Notes under the pieces: generated by a model | The model's database searches: none | Told to the model about the DNA's origin: nothing | Seen by the model: the letters and a program-made list of their open reading frames with translations, nothing else | Position numbers and translations under genes: made by a program | Assembly (NCBI GenBank): GCA_008802785.1 | Contig: VUYT01000024.1 | Span: 1 to 64,000, forward strand | Reading direction: 5' to 3' | Origin: Symmetrospora coprosmae | Taxonomy: Eukaryota; Basidiomycota; Cystobasidiomycetes; Symmetrosporaceae | DNA: 64,000 nucleotides | Shown here: positions 21,820 to 33,411 of the stretch, in pieces | Position numbering within the stretch: position 1 is the first letter of the stretch | How the letters are laid out: the number at the start of each line of letters is the position of its first letter

Positions 21820-22792
21820 ATGGCGCCGAAAGCCAGCAAGAGAGCCCATGCAGAGACGTCCAATGTTTCAAGCAAGTCTGCCTCATCTCGAAGCGGCCCT
21901 TCGGATGCCGAGACGATCAAGCGTTTCTGGCGAGATACGCTCAAGTGCGCTTGGTCACAGCGGAACGTGCTGGAACGGTCGCAAAGCGCTGAGAGACCCA
22001 GTTCCTTCCGTGTCGCAAGGGCTGCGTCTGGAGAGATGAGCAAGGCGCCTGAAGATCTCGACGAGCTCTTCGCGAGCATCGACAACGCGTGCGTCGGGCC
22101 AGTCAAGCGTGGACGGGACAAGGATCCTGATGTGGTATTTGCATCTACAGTCTCGATGACGTTCTGGATCAGAATGCTCTGAAGCCGGACGAGGACGACC
22201 CCTTCGAGGCAACAGATGTAAATAGCGACCCCGCCGCTCCTAGTCGCGTCACAAGCAGCTTGACTGATCAGAATCTTTGACCTGCAGGAAGAGCTCGATG
22301 AACAGCTTCAGACAAAGGAGCGTGCTCTACGGAACACAAAGCGCAAGCTCGAACATCAGCAGGAGTGAGCGAGGCATCTATGCCACGTCTGCAACCCGCG
22401 TTGATCCGGCTTTCCCCGACTAGGCTCATCGAAGAAGAGACAGTCCGGCTGAAGAACTTCAAGCGGTCTCGTATATCTCAAGAGAAGAAGGAGACCGCGC
22501 AAGAGGCTGAGAGACTCCATGTCCATGCCCGAGCTGTCATCAATGAGGATCTCGCCAAGCAAAGGCGAATCCCAGCGCGTGCTTTCATCGCGCTCGAAGC
22601 GGAACGTCGAAGTCATGGGTGCAAAGGTCACAATCATGACGATGTGGAGGCGTACGATGTAAGTCCGGATTTTTCCGCTTCTTCGTAGCTACGTTCTGAC
22701 GGGTTTCGTGGCTTCAGCCTGCTACCGATGCCTTCGCTCGCGGCCTTCTCAACCGCCTACAACCCATCTTATCAAGGACTTCTAGCAAGTGA
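21820..22792 (+). CDS. Uncharacterised small coiled-coil protein
   Basis: Not recognised. Five exons: 21820-22088, 22151-22217, 22288-22364, 22424-22658, 22718-22792 (240 aa). The N-terminus is basic and Ser-rich (MAPKASKRAHAETSNVSSKS). A helical acidic section follows (APEDLDELFASIDNALDDVL), then a long Glu/Lys/Gln-rich coiled coil (EELDEQLQTKERALRNTKRK through EKKETAQEAERL), a His-rich patch (CKGHNHDD) and the tail LLNRLQPILSRTSSK. It could be a kinetochore, splicing or trafficking subunit; nothing visible decides this. The ATG was chosen as the first that keeps this frame after the upstream in-frame MHKPD. Confidence 0.75.
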
Positions 22793-23251
22793 AGCAAATG
22801 TCATCATATTCAGCAGCTCTGCCTACGGTACTGCGCCTGCCCATAGAGGGTCACTACGCGCACCGGCCCTGGATGCAGTCTGATCTGGGGAATGGCCCAA
22901 CCACGCAGCCACCATTCGAAGGCATCATGATCACGACCTGTCGTTCCACGTTCACAGGTGTCGCGTGCTTAACTCGCTGAAAAGGCTTGTGATGTCCGCT
23001 GGCTCAGGGCAGATCCGCCGGAAGCCGCTCAAAAAGCCGACGAGGTCGGGGCTCCCTGAATTGCGCCATCCTGCACGGCAGTTGGCGAAGACACCTTCGC
23101 AAGTTCTGACAAAGGGTTGGGGGGAACGGAGTGTCGTAGCATCAGAGCATCCTCGACACCTCTTCTCTGTTCAGCATTCTCGAAACTCGCCATCGTTCCT
23201 GCTGTTCGTTTCCGCCAATAAATCGGTCACGTGCGCTCACTTCGGCCCAAC
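22793..23251. promoter_or_regulatory. Intergenic, promoter of the UNC-93-like gene
   Basis: 459 nt with no gene. A CACGTG core lies at about 23,228, 25 nt from the next start codon. Confidence 0.4.
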
Positions 23252-24961
23252 ATGTCTACGAAGGAAGATACGTATCGTATGCGCTCGCCCTTCTTTAGGT
23301 CTACGCTGTTCCAGCTCCTGGTCGTTGGCGTGATCTCCCTACTCGGACCTGGTCTTTGGGTGAGCTTGGCCGCGGGGAGAGAATGTGCAGGAGAGCAGAG
23401 GCTGATCCGCATCGTCATGGCGCAGAACGCCAATTCATCTTTAGGTGCAGGCGGAGCATTGGAACCCTATCTGGTTCGTCGTAGTTCCCTTCAGCATCAT
23501 GAGGACCGCTTGCAGTGCGCAGCTTACACCTGCTCTCGATCCGACACTAGGTCAATGCCGGCAACTCGCTCGTCTTCGGCCTTATGGGGCTGTTCTGCAT
23601 CAGCGCTCCCGTATTTACCAACTGGATAGGCGTCAAGAACACGCTCATCCTCGGCACCCTCGGCTGGTCCGTCTACTCTGCCGCCCTGTACCAGAACAAC
23701 CGATACGGGACCGAGTGGTTCGTCCTTCTGGGCGCAGCCATCTGTGGGGTGTCCGCTGGCCTGTATTGGGCCGCAGAGGGCTCGATTGTATTGGCCTACC
23801 CCGAGCACTCGAAGCGAGGTCGATACTTGGCAATCTGGCTCGCCTTCAAAAATTCGGGCCAGATCATCGGAGGTGCCATCAATTTGGGTCTGAACGCCAA
23901 TCGAGCAACAGGAGGCAAAGTGTCCTTCGTCACACTGCTCATCTTCGTGGTTCTGCAAGTCTTTGCATTCCCGATAAGCTTCTTGCTATCCTCGCCCGAC
24001 AAGGTTATCCGCAAGGATGGCAGCCCAGTTGTCGTTGAAGAGCGCACCACGATCAAACAGCAGGGAAAGCTTCTGTGGAGGACGGTCACGAGCAAGCAGA
24101 TTGGCCTGCTGCTCCCCATCTTCTTCGCCTCCTGGTTCTACTGGGGCTACGCATCGACATATCTTACGCTCTACTTCTCTGTCCGCGCACGCGCGCTGGC
24201 ATCCTTCCTTTCCGGCATCACCGGCACGCTGGCGACCACCCTGCTCGGCTTCTTCCTCGACTCGCAACGCTTCACCATCCGCACCCGTCTGAGATACGGC
24301 GCGGTTGTTGTGCTCACCCTGTTCAGCTCGCTCTGGATCTGGGCGCTCATTGTGCAGTCCGGCTTCCAGAAGCGCAACCCGGGCAAGCTCGATTGGGAGT
24401 CTGCCGGCTTTGGTCGTGCATTTGGATTGTACATCCTTCTCAACACCTTCGGGAACCTCGTCCAGAACTGTAGGTCCCTTCCGTCAGATCAGTGGCGTAC
24501 AGTGGCCTCGCGCTGACTTAGCCCTGCTGCTCGCTCTCGCTCTCAGACCTTTGTAAGCAGGAATCACAGCTATGGTCCCTAGCAGGCATTGGCTGATTCT
24601 GCTTATCATTGCAGACTTCCTCATCGGCACCATTGGCGAGGGCACGAACGAGCTTTCTCGCCTTGCAGGCCTGCTTCGTGGCATCGAGAGCTGGGGTCAG
24701 TGCGCAGCATTCGGCATCAACAGCAGCAAGTTCTCGCCGCTGTACACGGTCGTCATCAACACAGTCTTCTGGTTCACGGCGCTGGTGCCTGCCGTTTACA
24801 GCATCTCGCAGGTCCAGGGCAGACCGGCCTACGCTACCGACGTTGCGATCGTCCGCACCAAGACGGGCGCAGTGTCCGTGGGCGCGCAGGGGCCGGCAGG
24901 AGACGATGCAGGTTCAGAGGTCACAACGCCAACGGAGAAGGAGAAGCAGCTCTCGGCGTAA
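23252..24961 (+). CDS. UNC-93-like major facilitator family protein
   Basis: Polytopic membrane protein of the UNC-93/MFS family common in fungi; substrate unknown. Four exons: 23252-23359, 23426-23473, 23551-24469, 24615-24961 (473 aa). The N-terminal span LFQLLVVGVISLLGPGLW is followed by ALEPYLVNAGNSLVFG. Family landmarks are GLYWAAEGSIVLAYP and GRYLAIWLAFKNSGQIIGGA. The last exon starts inside the NYFLIGTIGEG..ELSRLAG motif, which fixes the acceptor at 24614 and makes the last intron 145 nt, long for this window. The cytosolic C-tail is acidic and Thr-rich. Confidence 0.88.
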
Positions 24962-25141
24962 GAATGAGTGGTATGGGTGTCGGTCAGTGCGCAGATAGAG
25001 GGCTTATAGGAAGTTGATGTGGAGCATGTGGGTCCGCGTGTTTCAGTGTGCCGGGCTACAACATGAATCGTCTAGGAGTAAGACACTATGGGCTACAGGG
25101 GTCGAGACTCGTAAAAGCGGGCATTGTGCACTGTGACCGAT

Positions 25142-25696
25142 TTAGCAGCACTGCGGGAAGAGAGGCAGGTCAGCGACGGTCGGCGTGCACCCAGACGGCG
25201 CAGGTCCATAAACGTACAGGGATCGGGATGATGCAGATCTGCGAGATGATTAAGGTGGAGATGGGTTAGCCAGTCGAATATAGTGTTTCCGCAGCAGCTG
25301 AGTTCAGTCTTCAAACTTACGTCACAGCGGCAAGGGAGGATTGGTAGACTGGTAGCATAGAGGACATAGCAAGAAAATCGTATCAGTATTGCATCCTGAA
25401 TGCGACTCCCTGATTTCCCTGTAAAGCGCCAGCAAACTCACCCGCAGAACCTGCCCGGGCATCCTCCTCGAAGATTTAGGTGCTCTGGCCGGCCGTCAAC
25501 GGTCTGCTCGACTTCCGGTTCCCTCTGCTGTTGCTGTGCGCCCTCCTGAAGAGCTGTGATGTGATACACGAACTGGTCAGCCTCGGCAGTGTCATGCACT
25601 GTTAGACTCGAGCGACGCACGGATGGCGACCATGGGCGACTGCGCAGTCGGCTGTGCGACACGCTTGGGCTGCTGGGGCATGGTGGTAATGGTCAT
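25142..25696 (-). CDS. Tiny cysteine-tailed protein in five exons
   Basis: Five exons on the minus strand: 25621-25696, 25442-25553, 25321-25348 (28 nt), 25218-25238 (21 nt), 25142-25150 (9 nt: two Cys codons and stop). The product is 81 aa. It has a polar N-terminus (MTITTMPQQPKRVAQP), a Gln/Glu-rich middle (QEGAQQQQREPEVEQ), then LNLRGGCPGRFCGLPILPC and RCDICIIPIPCC at the very end. A short tail of hydrophobic residues and cysteines after an LRGG turn is a form I associate with small fungal and plant Cys-rich tail proteins (CYSTM-like) that bind membranes through palmitoylation; function unknown. All junctions use clean GT..AG sites and keep phase. A second in-frame ATG lies at 25681. Confidence 0.8.
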
Positions 25697-26125
25697 CGTG
25701 CTACGTGAAGAGATGTGTGCGTGCTATACTGCTGCAGATGACTGGATATTTGTTCTTGAAGGAAGACGAAGCCGGGCAGCTGTGCACACTTGGGCTGCCG
25801 TGCTGCGCTCTGGCCGTGCCGTTCCGCCACCCCCTGTCGTGCATACATGACATCACCTCGAGACTCCGCGTTTGACGTCCGAGTACATGATTGCGAACAA
25901 GGCTGCTTGCTTGAGTAGACTTGCCTATACGATCTGAACGCATCTTTAGGGTCAACACCTTGATGCCACTTCCGGATGCGTTGCGAATGGCGACCGCGCG
26001 TGATGCGGGAGCCTGTCATCACCACAAAGTCTTGTCTACCTTCCGCAAGCCGTCTACTTGCTACACTGCTTTACTGACACTATCGGACCCTCTAACGTTG
26101 CCCTACCCGTGAGGACCCACCCTCT
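25697..26125. other. Intergenic, FMO 3' end to Cys-tail gene promoter
   Basis: 429 nt, no supported gene. It is the promoter side of the minus-strand Cys-tail gene. Confidence 0.4.
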
Positions 26126-28060
26126 TCACAGATCCTTCCGCACCTGCAGACGCTTCTTGAGCATCTTCTCCGCCAGGAAGCGATAGCTTGACGGGTTGAC
26201 TGGCAGGAGCCACTGCGTCAACGTCGACCACGTGCTGATATCAAGCTTCAGATCGCCGAGCATGTCGTCGATATTGTGCAGCGAGAAAGGCACGACGTTC
26301 GTTCCGCGCGAGTGCTTCCCTCGCGTCCGGTCCTGCATCCAGTCGAGCTCTGCTCGTGCACGCTGCCTCTGCTCCTCTACCGAGGGCAGCTCGAGCGTCC
26401 CTTCGAGGATGGCGATGACCCAGAGCGCGGCCACTTCAAAAGAAGTGGGGCAAAACAGCGACGAATTGTAGCCGATGAAGAAGAGATTGTCGATGCCGGG
26501 CGGGTTGATGAAGCGATGCAAGAGAAAGTTGCCCTTGTCGTCCGTGATCTGCGACATCACACGCTCCTGATTGAGGAAAGGCACGCGCTGGTGGAAGCCC
26601 GTCCCACACGAGACAATGTCGGCCGGGATGACCTCTCCATTCGACAGCTCCACGGAGGGCCGCTGACGGCTTGATCCGTCGTCTTCGCCAGCTGCTACAG
26701 CGACCAGGCGGGTTATCTCGGTGTCGCGCTTGAGCTTGATGTCCCCGCTCTCGACCAGCTCGAAGAAGCTCTCGGTAACCAGACTTATGCTGGCACGGGC
26801 GATATCTTCAAAGCGACCCGGCGGAAGGGTGTCGCCTTTCAGCTTGAGCTGCCGCGTGACGAGCCATTCAACAGTGCCGACCATGGCATTGCGTAGCCGA
26901 CGGAGCGGTCCATGGAGAATGCGCATGACTGCAGGTCGGAAAGCTCAAGTCAGCCAGTCGATTGCGCTCAGCGGCCTATGCGGATCTAGCTCACCAGGTG
27001 TGGGCCGTATGTACTCGAAAAGAGCCTCTCCAACCCGACTATATCGAAACGAGGACGAGAGTCAGCCCGGGACTGCATGCACAAGCCGGTATTCTCATGC
27101 ACCCCAGGAACAGGTAAGAGTAGCACAGTCCGGCGATGAATTTTGGTAGCTTCCAGATGAGCTTCCGCGCGACTACAGTCTATGAGATCACATTCGGTCA
27201 GCATGGTAGAAGCGTCACGCATAGGCTGAACGACCAGACGCACCGTCGAAGCAGCGATCTCACTTAGCGCGACTGCGGAGTCGCACGCAGACTTCCCATA
27301 TCCAACGATGATGACGTTCTTGCCTCTCGCCTCCTCTGCATCCAGGAAGTCTGAAGTGTGCACCAGCTTACCTCCCGCTTCCGTAAATTCCGCTAGTCCT
27401 TTGTAGTCTGGGACCATCCCGTCCGAGAAGGTGCCATTGCAGACTAGCAGGATATCGAATTCCTTGCTTGACGTATCGGCGTCGAGCAGCGGACGGCGGT
27501 TTCCGTCGCACGGACGAGTCGTGACGGTCCAGCGCTTGCTCTTGTCGTCCTGCACCGCTTCGATGACCTCGGCGTTGACGTTGATATGGCGCCGCAGGTC
27601 GAAGCGGTCTACGTAGGAGTCCAGGTATGCCTGCACTTGCGGGCCCGAGGGCCAGTCGGGATACGATGCAGGCATGGGCATCTCGGAGAGGTAGTCTAGG
27701 AAGTGGAAAGGAGCGGATGCGTCACGCCGAATCTCGGTCGGGTCAAGGGAAGGAGGTCTTGAGCGCACACGTAGACTTCACGTTCTGCGTGCCAAGGCCA
27801 GGATAGCTGCGCGTCTCTACACAGAGGAAAGCGTCAGGAAGGCGTGGTGGCGAATGCTTCTGAGCTGCCACAACCTACTCGACCACACTCCGCCTACATC
27901 GGGCCTGTGCGAGGGAACTGTCAGCAGAGGCTCGCTGCACGTAATGCGCAGGAACTGACGCCTTCTCGTAGATGGTGATATCGTATCCGAACTGGTCAAA
28001 AACGCGTGAAGCGGCTATGCCACTGAAACCACACCCTACAGAGACAAGCAGCGTCGGCAT
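26126..28060 (-). CDS. Flavin-containing monooxygenase
   Basis: FAD/NADPH enzyme of the class B monooxygenase (FMO) type, oxygenating soft nucleophiles such as amines or sulfides; real substrate unknown. Seven exons: 27960-28060, 27879-27904, 27769-27816, 27244-27695, 27103-27179, 26995-27038, 26126-26928 (516 aa). The FAD site is VGCGFSGIAAS, followed by YEKAPDVGGVW and TRSYPGLGTQNVKSTYY. The NADPH site is IIVGYGKSACDSAVALS; GGKLVHTSDF stands at the FMO-identifying position. The C-terminal half has CGTGFHQRVPFL and IDNLFFIGY. There is no signal peptide or clear C-terminal membrane anchor. It is divergent from the secreted array. Confidence 0.9.
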
Positions 28061-29107
28061 GCGTGCATCGGGGCACTGTCGATGCTCGTATTACGACCCA
28101 CCGACGATGCAGACCGAGCGAGGCATTGCAGATTGACTTTCAGGATGCAGCTGAAAGAGCTCGAGCTGGAATGCGTGACTGCAGAGGGCAGCCGTGGCAG
28201 AAGACAGCTCGGGCAGCGCAGGCAGACCGGGCAAGGCTTGTTCCCAGGTGGTCTTTCGCTGTCAAGAGAGCTCTTGGTAGCTAGACGATGAGAGAGAGGT
28301 GCAGGTCCCGAGAGCTCGGGAGGGACGAGAGCTGCCAGTGGGGCTCCAGGCGTGCGATCGGGTCCCTCGCGGCGGAGAGAATCGGTTGGGCGTGACAGCT
28401 GTGACAGGTCCGTCTTCTTCTGCTCTCCAGGTCACTTCTGTACCTCGTTACTGCAGCCAGTGTTGAGTGCTTTGAACATCATCGACCTACTCTCATAGCT
28501 GCTCTGCACCCCTCGACACCACCCTGCCGTCTTCCGAGCACAAGTGTGCTGGAAGTGCCCAAGAGCCAGCGCACAGCATGAGCCTCATGCACTTTCTCCC
28601 TCAAGCGACTGATAGGAAGGTGGATGATCGCACCAGTCCCGCCATCTGCAGGCATCCCTCTCGCTCCGGCTGCCTCATAGGCTCACCGTCTGGACCGCCG
28701 CCATGAGCGCGCCGGCGTGTCACTGACCAGCGGGTTCAGCCTCTCGCGATGGATAAGCGAGACAGGTCGACAGCCATCTCAGAGAGCCGGTGGAAGTGCG
28801 CGTCCGTCACTGATGAGCGAGGATCTGTATGGACGTCGTCGGCACCCAGTGGACAAGACCTTGCACAAAAGAGGGCAGCCGAGCTAGTCGCGGCGGCGGC
28901 GGCGGTCACGAGATGGATCTTGAGGACACCGACAAGATACCGCGACACAACACGTCGCCGAGCCTCTCAAGCCGCCTAGCTTACGTCACAGCCTTCTTAC
29001 TGCCACTCGCGGCTCCTTGCTCCTTGACACTGAGTGTGTCTGCGCTCCCAGTGACGAAGTTGTCTTCAGTTTGTCGTTTACACCTGCCCCATCGCTCTGA
29101 GAACACC
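28061..29107. promoter_or_regulatory. Divergent 1.05 kb between FMO and secreted array
   Basis: No gene seen. The length suggests an extended regulatory region for the first array gene, the FMO gene, or both. Confidence 0.4.
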
Positions 29108-30109
29108 ATGCTCGTTTTCACAGTGCGCCGCACATGTGCTATCACTCTGGCAGGCATCACCGCCTTCTCTGGCATACTCGGGAGCCCAGTTCCTACCGAT
29201 ATCGAGCTGGTCCTGCCGACAGAGCCTGTCCCCGTTGGTCAGTATGAGACGCCGATCACCAATATCTGGAAGTGGTTGGGGACATCGCTGTAAGGCCGCG
29301 GGTCTCCAACTGATCTCGCACCATTGATGCTGTAATCGCAGGCAGTATGATGTCTATCGGGCTCAGGGGTCCAAGCAAAGGGCCGGACCAGCTCTTCAGC
29401 GCCACCCAGCTGTACGTGACAGGGTCCTCAGACGTGCTCAACAATCCGACAAACGCGACTTCCTGGGCGGATGCCGGTGGCATTAACGGTCCTGGTAAGC
29501 CGGCCAATCAAAAGATCATCCGCCCCCGGTGCCCGCTGAGCTCTCGACTTTCCCTTCTGGCAGTACCGTCTTGGGACCAGACCACAGGAGACTTTGCTCC
29601 GCTGCTCGAGTCACGCCAGTACTGCGCATCTGCATCAGGGACGGGCGGCGGAACGTTCAACTACAACACTTCGACGTGGGCGCCCGGTACATACGAGGTG
29701 CGAGTACGGACCATAGTGTACTATGGCAGCGGAGGTGTCGAAAGCAACGGGACTGCACCTGGCGGAGGCGAGCGGTTCTGCATCAGTCCGCCTTACACCA
29801 GTGAGTCTAGGGTTTCGCTACGCTTGCTGCGGATCCTAGAGTAGTTGATGCAGCGAGTACGTCATGTGATTCGTTGCACCAGATTATACAGCAGCCAGAA
29901 CAGTCACGCTCAATGTTGTCGACGGCCCTGGCAATGGTCAGCCTCTGCCGAGCGCTACAAGCATTATCGAGTTCCCCAGAAGTGTCGATGCCGAGGGCAA
30001 ACCACAGTCACATCCCACGTCGGCAGCAAAGCTGACCGCCGTCAGCCTGGTGTACACTGCCCTGCCTGCAGGCGTGGCATTGATCGGTCTCACCGGAATC
30101 TTCTTCTGA
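29108..30109 (+). CDS. Secreted array gene A, probable GPI protein
   Basis: First of three tandem paralogues; family not recognised. Exons: 29108-29237, 29342-29494, 29564-29800, 29883-30109 (248 aa). All three introns are phase 1; the first two split a glycine codon and the third sits in A|AY (Asn). A signal peptide (MLVFTVRRTCAITLAGITAF) is followed by an exported domain with TQLYVTGSSDVL, NYNTSTWAPGTYEVRVRTIV and a Cys pair (RQYCAS, RFCISPPY) like gene C. Several N-glycosylation sequons are present. The C-terminus is hydrophobic with no charged tail (VYTALPAGVALIGLTGIFF), as for a GPI signal. A cell-wall or surface role is inferred. Confidence 0.85.
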
Positions 30110-30626
30110 TGTGCTCACGATTGCCCTTCCTTCGCAACAGGGCATGACTCTAGACTTGCATTGTATGTTCTACGTGGTCCGGCCAACGCATGTTCACCCA
30201 ACCGCCATACATGGCGCATTGCCTGTCCCTCCCGTATTACCATGACTATCTTGCAAACGAGAGCCCGCGCAAGACGATCGAGCAGATGTCGAGCACGGTC
30301 TCCCGTGGCGGAGCTTGACCAGCACTTCAGAGATGTACAGCCTACGGTAACTGCGAGGGATCGGAGCGCTGGCCGTGCCCTCCTGCCTTTCCGAGAGAGC
30401 AAGCTTGGAAGTCGGCCCAGCACGCAATGCCGCCTTTGCCGAGCCCGGCATGACGTCAGCAGGAACCCGAACCGAAGGACTTGGCTGTCTTGCTCGACAT
30501 GCTCCCAAGAGCTCCTAGAGTGTGCAGAGGGATAAGACTGTGCAGCACCATGTGCCTAACCTTCGTCTGTCGCTGCGTATCTTCCCCTTGCGTTTTGAGC
30601 TTAACTGACGACCTGGCATCAATAGC
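30110..30626. other. Spacer between array genes A and B
   Basis: 517 nt, no supported gene; 3' region of A and promoter of B. Confidence 0.4.
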
Positions 30627-31709
30627 ATGAAGGGACGCAACGTCACAGCGACGGCTACGGCTACACTGCTAGCACTTCTATGCGGCACCCTCACCTCGGC
30701 CCAGTCTTCACCCGACCGCTTCGTTCCCAGCCCCGTTTCGGGCGTTCTCACAGTATCTATCCCTCCGCCTGATGTCGAGATTTCCAGAGGTGAGCTCAAT
30801 ACAGCCCGACTATACATGCTCGAATCATTAACCAATCTCCTCCCTTCCTCTCCCTCTCTTTCCTGTCTTCACATCGCCTCGTCCTCTTGCTCTTCCTCGT
30901 CACATCCACATTTCTCTCTCCGTCTGGCACAGGCTCCCAACTGGAGATAGCCGTCCAATGGGACCGCGACTTGCGGGAACAAGCGTTCTTTGCGTATCAC
31001 GTCTCTCTAGCTCGCCAGGAAGCTTTCGTCGATGGAGTCGGAGTTTGGCAGGATAACCCGTCCGTTGTGGCCTTAGGTGACTGCGCTCGGCTGATCGTCC
31101 GCTCGAATCCATTAGTCCTGACATTGATTCTGTACTATTGCAGGCAATCTGTCGGTCCCTTCCCCGTTCTGGGGCTCTGGACCAACAGCGGACCCGCCCG
31201 TACTAGATAGCGAGCTCAACGTGACCACGCCCGCGCCCAATGGCATCAATACTCAAACGCCCGAATGGTCAACCTTTTGGTTCGAGACGGCCAACTTGGT
31301 GCCTGGAGGGTATGCGCTTCGAGTGCGCCAGTTCGTCTGGCAGGGCAGCACAGGAGTACGCTCGCTCGGAGAGGGTGACAACCAGGTCTGGTACATGGAG
31401 CCACCATTTACGAGTACGTATAACAGAGTTCAAGGACGAATGCCTTCTCGCAGCTCAGACTAACCTCGCATACCTTCAGACTATTCCAGCCAGGTTGTTC
31501 TGCGATTCTTCAACATCACGGAAGAAGGAAACGGTACGGCGCCCGAGCCGATCGTAGAGCAAGCTGTCTACACACGCACTATCGATGCATACGGCAATCC
31601 TCAGAACGCTCCAATAGCGAGCGGTGCATTGTCAGCCCTGGGCAGCCCGTTCGCGTTGGGCATGGCTCTACCTCTGTTCGCAGGAGTAGCCAGCTTTGTC
31701 ATGACCTGA
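30627..31709 (+). CDS. Secreted array gene B, probable GPI protein
   Basis: Second paralogue. Exons: 30627-30789, 30933-31076, 31144-31413, 31480-31709 (268 aa), again with all introns in phase 1 at G|GC, G|GC and A|AC codons. Signal peptide MKGRNVTATATATLLALLCG ends near LTSAQSS. Exon 3 keeps the family core (FWFETANLVPGGYALRVRQF, then EPPFT) but lacks the cysteine pair shared by A and C and has tryptophan-rich replacements (NQVWYMEPPF). The C-terminal hydrophobic tail is FALGMALPLFAGVASFVMT. It is the most diverged copy, so its ligand or role may have shifted. Confidence 0.85.
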
Positions 31710-31992
31710 AGGCAATCATCGTCGTACTTTGAGAACACCAATGTGCAAGGCAAACAGAAATCACCTCAGCCCGGCTGCCGTCACTGACCAAACAAACGAA
31801 TGCGGAAGTCCGTTCTCGGCAACCGCGGGTTGCCTCTGTTTGGCCGCCGGCTTTTGACCCAACACTGCCTCGTGCCCTGTCTTCGCACTTGCGCTTCCTT
31901 CCCTCGCGCTCTCTGCTCGCTTCGTCTCTTGCCGCCGTACCATTGGATTACCCTCTTCACTTCCATACCCCTTCGGAACCACAATCGAGGTC

Positions 31993-32931
31993 ATGCTTTC
32001 TGTCAAGCTCACAGTCGCTGCCATCGCAGTTTGCGCCCTCTCTGCCGTCTCCGCTCAGGTGACGGAGACTCCGGTCACACTGCCTGCTGGATCAACGCCT
32101 GCAGGTGAGCATTGCGGTCCATCCTTTCTGAGACAGGCTCTTGCTAAGGCTGTCGATTTAGGCACCGACTTTACCGTCGGACTGGTCGGCAACGACGCAA
32201 TCGCCAACCCGGACGCAGCCTTCTACTCTACTCAGATCTTCTTTACCAATCACAGCACCACGAACCTGCTGTACACGAACGAATCCACCCCTATCCCTAT
32301 CGCAAGCGGCACCTTCAGCCCAGGTCAGTACTGCAGCAGCCGCCTGACCGCATTAGGCTGATTGCATCGACCTCACCAGGCTTCAAGAACGGCGCATGGA
32401 ACGAGACGACGCTGGACTTCACGCCCCTTAACGAGACGCGGTACTGCACCATGCGACCTGGCAATTCGCAGGCAAGCTTCTCCTACGATACGTCCACTTG
32501 GTCGCCTGGAAGCTACGATCTGCATGTCCGAACGATAGTCTTCAAGGGGGAAGCCAACGGAGTCGAGGTCAACAGCACCGATCCGAACCGAGTGGAGCTG
32601 TGCATTAGCGCACCCTTCACCAGTGCGTGCCTGCGATGCGGAATTGCAGTGTGACCGTGACTGACTCGATCACCGTCCCATCACAGATTCGACCACCGAG
32701 ACCATCGCCAGATTCGACATCTCTGCGGCTGGCAGCGGTCAGCCCAATTCCAGTCTTGGAAGCACGCTGGTCACGCTCCGTATGGCCACACAGCCTGCGA
32801 GTGCTACGGCAGGAGCGCCGACTGCCACTCCTGCTGGCACGGGTGGAGCCGCCCAACGAGTTCTCGTGGCCTCCGGTGCGGCCGTCCTCGCCGGCGCTGT
32901 ATGGTCGATGGGAGTTGCCTTCCAGTACTGA
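31993..32931 (+). CDS. Secreted array gene C, probable GPI protein
   Basis: Third paralogue. Exons: 31993-32104, 32162-32323, 32380-32622, 32687-32931 (253 aa), with the same four-exon, all-phase-1 layout. Signal peptide MLSVKLTVAAIAVCALSAVS. Exon 2 reads TQIFFTNHSTTNLLYTNEST, parallel to TQLYVTGSSDVLNNPTNAT in A. Exon 3 has YDTSTWSPGSYDLHVRTIVF and the same two cysteines as A (RYCTM, LCISAPFT). The Ala/Thr/Pro-rich stem before the hydrophobic end (VLVASGAAVLAGAVWSMGV) looks like an O-glycosylated spacer before GPI attachment. Confidence 0.86.
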
Positions 32932-33411
32932 GCGGGCTCGCATGCATCTCGGTTGCGGCGAGTGGTCGACGGAGCTCTCCGAAGTGAAGGGCATGAGCAG
33001 ATGCGAGAGATTAGTTTGCCTGACGACACGAAATGACACGGTGTACTCTAGCTCGCGCGTATGTCTCGGGTGTATCGGTTTGAATGCTGGCAGCGCTTGC
33101 TAACGACAGAGAGGCTGCCAGACGCGTCGCAAGGCCGCAATGACCCGGCGAGCAAGCGAGCTGCTGTGTACGGAGCCGGAGCGAGCGTTGCATATGCAAC
33201 TGTGGCTCGAACAATGACTACATGTAGCCCAGCTGCTGGCCCTTTCGAGGTGGCCCAAGCTGCTGCGGATCAGCGCCGGATTGCCTGCCTCCCTTTCGAG
33301 CCGTGCCGCAGCTCCGCAGTCATCCGCAGCCACAGCAACATCCAGAGCTCGACCTGCTGCCTCTCTCTCTCTCTCCTCTCCAGTTCCATCGAACAACAGA
33401 GATCACCACAG
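32932..33411. promoter_or_regulatory. Intergenic with CT-rich tract
   Basis: 480 nt without a gene. A pyrimidine tract of CT repeats (about 33,359-33,382) stands 30 nt before the next ATG, typical of fungal core promoters or leaders. Confidence 0.5.
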
